Below are positions 14,227-16,201 of a stretch of DNA of 16,201 bases, piece by piece. Below the pieces are notes generated by a model. It saw only the letters and a program-made list of their open reading frames with translations. It was not told the origin of the DNA and did no database searches. Source of the DNA: Planctomycetia bacterium (GTDB lineage: Bacteria; Planctomycetota; Planctomycetia; Pirellulales; UBA1268). Position 1 is the stretch's first letter. The number at the start of each line of letters is the position of its first letter. The stretch is from contig RGBY01000027.1 of the NCBI GenBank assembly GCA_009919445.1, positions 1-16,201 on the forward strand. The letters are read 5' to 3'. A program made the translations under genes and the position numbers.

Positions 14227-15144
14227 ATGACTGTCACCGCTCCTGCTCCCGCCGTCACGACACCACCGGCCGACCAGCCGTTGCTCACCGTCGATGCGCT
14301 GTCGGTCACCTTCGGGAGCCAGCAGGTCTTACGAGACATCTCACTCGAACTGGCCGCCGGGGAAACCCTGGTGGTGCTCGGAGAGAGCGGCTGCGGCAAG
14401 ACGGTGCTTCTGAAAACCTTGATTGGCCTGGTGTCGCCAACCACCGGTGCCATCCGTTTTGAGGGAACTTCCCTCGCCGATCTGTCAGAACGAGAACTCG
14501 CCCACCTCCGAACCCGCTATGGCTTTGTCTTCCAAGGAGCCGCCCTCTTTGACAGCGCCACCATCGCCGAAAACATTGCCTTTCCGCTCCGCGAACACAC
14601 CCACCTGACCGATCCCGAGATTGCGGAGATCGTCAGCGAACTCGTTGCGGAAGTCGGCCTCCCGCAATCGGTGCTCCAGAAGAAACCGGTGCAGCTTTCC
14701 GGCGGCATGAGGAAGCGTGCGGGCCTGGCCCGGGCCCTCGCCCTCGACCCGCAACTGGTGCTCTATGACGAACCGACCACCGGCCTCGACCCAATCATGA
14801 GTGATGTGATCAATGAGCTGATTCTGCGTGTCAGGCAGCGGCCGCAGACAACCAGCGTAGTCGTCACACACGACATGCGAACCGCTCATAAAGTGGCTGA
14901 CCGGATCATCATGCTCTACCCCCTCGCGCGGCTCCAGCCGGAAGACTCCCAGATCATTTTCAGCGGCACCCCTGCCGACCTTGATGCCTCAACCGACCCA
15001 CGAGTCCGGCAGTTTGTCGAAGGCGAGGCCGGCCAACGACTTGACGAACTCCGCGAGGAACAAGCCCGGGCGGCAGCCTGGCACAATGCCGCTCCCCGTG
15101 ACCATGAAAACAGCCCTCAGGGGCCCCAGGAGGATCTGCCGTGA
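14227..15144 (+). CDS. mlaF: MlaF-type ABC transporter ATP-binding protein (lipid transport)
   Basis: The protein has 305 residues and a complete ABC ATPase core: Walker A GESGCGKT at 52-59, Q-loop Gln103 in FVFQGAALFDS, signature LSGGMRKRAGLARA at 157-170, Walker B LVLYDE at 177-182, and switch His215 in VTHD. LSGGM followed by RKRAGLARA and the FQGAALFDS phrase are typical of MlaF rather than of general ABC importers. It powers the MlaE permease at the cytoplasmic face. An N-terminal polar, Ala/Pro-rich extension of about 17 residues and an acidic, Gln-rich C-terminal tail are extra to the core. The ATG lacks a ribosome site and a hairpin lies just before it. The 3' end overlaps the mlaD GTG by 4 bp (GTGA). 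Confidence 0.95.
   Translation: MTVTAPAPAVTTPPADQPLLTVDALSVTFGSQQVLRDISLELAAGETLVVLGESGCGKTVLLKTLIGLVSPTTGAIRFEGTSLADLSERELAHLRTRYGFVFQGAALFDSATIAENIAFPLREHTHLTDPEIAEIVSELVAEVGLPQSVLQKKPVQLSGGMRKRAGLARALALDPQLVLYDEPTTGLDPIMSDVINELILRVRQRPQTTSVVVTHDMRTAHKVADRIIMLYPLARLQPEDSQIIFSGTPADLDASTDPRVRQFVEGEAGQRLDELREEQARAAAWHNAAPRDHENSPQGPQEDLP
15128..15133 (+). promoter_or_regulatory. Strong ribosome binding site for mlaD (GTG start)
   Basis: AGGAGG ends seven bases before the GTG at 15141, inside the mlaF coding end. It fixes the mlaD start in the GTGA overlap. Confidence 0.85.
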
Positions 15145-16201
15145 ACGAACGAGTCATCCAGTTCCGCGTCGGCGTGATGGTGCTGGCGACGGCAATCATT
15201 GCCGGGATTTTGATTGTTCTCTTTGGCGACCTGCCCAGTCTCGTGCAGTCGACCTACGCGTTACGGATGAACTTTTCAGATGCCCGAGGCGTTTCCAGCG
15301 GCACTCCAGTGCGGAAGAATGGCATTCTGGTCGGCCGGGTCAGTTCTGTGATGCTCGACGAACGGGGAGGCGTCAGTGTCGTTGCCGACATCGATTCGTA
15401 CGTGCCAGTCTACCGCGACGAAACCCCACGGGTTTCCAACACCATTCTTGGTGACGCTGAAATTGAGCTAATCGCCGGGCCAATTGTGCCGCCTCGCCAG
15501 CGAGTTGCCACTGAAGAAGTGTTGCGGGGGGCCGTCGCCAAAGACCCACTGGCAATGTTTTCAACCCTTGAGCCGAAAGTCACCTCGTCGCTGGAATCAC
15601 TCACCCGTGCCAGCGACGCCGTGGCAACACTCTCAATGAACCTTGAGAAGACCTTTGTCAAGGATAATGTGCAGCTCGACCAAACAGTGAAGCGACTTGA
15701 TACCGCACTCGACACCTTCACCCTCACGCTCAACAACGTAAACGACATTGTTGGCGACGCTGAAGCCCGCCAAAAGCTGAAAGCATCCATCAACGCCCTG
15801 CCCGAGGTACTGGTCAACCTGGAAAAGTCAGTGGGCGGCATTAGTTCAACCATCGAAACTGCCGACCGCAACCTCCGTAACCTCGAGGGGCTCTCGAAGC
15901 CACTGGGTGAACGGGGAGACTCAATGGTCAAGGGGATCGACCGTGCCATCAACCGACTGGACGATGTGCTCCTTCAGGCAGCAACCTTTACACAGGCCCT
16001 CAACGAATCACAGGGCACACTCGGCAAACTGGTCCGCGATCCACAGGTCTACAACGACCTTGCTCAGGCGGCGAATAACGTCAATCGGCTCACCCAGAAT
16101 CTTCGCCCCATCATCGATGACGTACGGGTCTTTACCGACAAAATTGCCCGTCACCCAGAACAACTTGGGGTCCGCGGCGCGCTCGACCGCCGTCCCGGCG
16201 T
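15141..16201 (+). CDS. mlaD: MlaD-type MCE-domain lipid-transport protein (5' part, truncated by the window edge)
   Basis: The frame opens at GTG with AGGAGG before it and stays open to the window end, giving 353 complete codons. One inner-membrane helix is at about 10-29 (GVMVLATAIIAGILIVLFGD), then an MCE domain at about 38-115, with the typical phrase SGTPVRKNGILVGRV at 53-67 and ending near GDAEIELIAGP. The remaining part, about 130-353, is long, helical and Leu/Asn/Asp-patterned, with repeated phrases such as NNVN and LVRDPQVYNDLAQAANNVNRL. It is far longer than the 183-residue E. coli MlaD, so the periplasmic portion is probably a coiled or barrel-like extension that helps bridge to the outer membrane, as in other long MCE proteins. 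The stop and any mlaC or outer-membrane partner lie beyond the window. Confidence 0.92.
   Translation, partial: MNERVIQFRVGVMVLATAIIAGILIVLFGDLPSLVQSTYALRMNFSDARGVSSGTPVRKNGILVGRVSSVMLDERGGVSVVADIDSYVPVYRDETPRVSNTILGDAEIELIAGPIVPPRQRVATEEVLRGAVAKDPLAMFSTLEPKVTSSLESLTRASDAVATLSMNLEKTFVKDNVQLDQTVKRLDTALDTFTLTLNNVNDIVGDAEARQKLKASINALPEVLVNLEKSVGGISSTIETADRNLRNLEGLSKPLGERGDSMVKGIDRAINRLDDVLLQAATFTQALNESQGTLGKLVRDPQVYNDLAQAANNVNRLTQNLRPIIDDVRVFTDKIARHPEQLGVRGALDRRPG

Noticed and set aside
1..16201. An undescribed defence island, mobile element or biosynthetic cluster
   Set aside because: No nuclease, reverse transcriptase, toxin-antitoxin pair, integrase, terminal repeats or CRISPR repeats were seen. 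All larger genes belong to housekeeping or common planctomycete families.

Overview
The window reads as chromosomal housekeeping DNA from a planctomycete, most likely a Pirellula/Rhodopirellula-type member. This is inferred from protein character and was not tested by search. The pointers are a DUF6797/membrane-bound-dehydrogenase-like beta-propeller protein, an exported lactonase-family propeller, a ThiD2-like/ThiE fusion, a TlpA-type lipoprotein, a compact site-2 protease whose start (MLLLEPPP) looks typical of the phylum, and an MlaEFD cassette whose MlaD is long and helical. The DNA is GC-rich and densely coded. No transposase, integrase, phage gene, CRISPR array, tRNA or rRNA was seen.

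Layout: (1) 1-1125 (+) is the 3' part of a large propeller protein. (2) 1180-5510 (-) is a probable transcription unit reading MFS transporter, lpxB, site-2 protease, SGNH hydrolase. The last three are packed within 7-11 bp of each other. (3) 5668-7277 (+) is an exported lactonase-family protein overlapping panD by 4 bp. (4) 7313-7885 (-) is a class IV adenylate cyclase/CYTH protein, convergent with panD and divergent from a TlpA-like thioredoxin lipoprotein (7967-8572, +). (5) 8520-9638 (-) is a ThiD2-like/ThiE fusion whose 3' end overlaps the lipoprotein gene by 53 bp. (6) 9750-10346 (+) is a small membrane TPR protein, followed by clpC (10587-13127, +). (7) 13321-16201 (+) is mlaE, mlaF and the start of mlaD, running off the window.

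How the genes relate: two blocks concern the outer-membrane lipid layer. lpxB makes the lipid A disaccharide, and mlaEFD is an inner-membrane lipid-transport ABC system, so the host is expected to have a lipid-A-bearing, diderm envelope. panD (beta-alanine for CoA) and thiE (thiamine phosphate) are cofactor genes. clpC supplies regulated proteolysis. No gene set here looks like an undescribed defence or metabolic system. The more unusual signals are small non-coding ones: a perfect 8-bp inverted repeat in the thiE/TPR gap, a perfect inverted repeat before mlaE, alternative hairpins between mlaE and mlaF, a 13-bp word shared by the leaders of lpxB and the CYTH gene, and repeats in the clpC and lactonase leaders. 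Gene-free stretches above about 200 bp are limited to the clpC leader (10347-10586), which holds an imperfect repeat and no recognisable gene.
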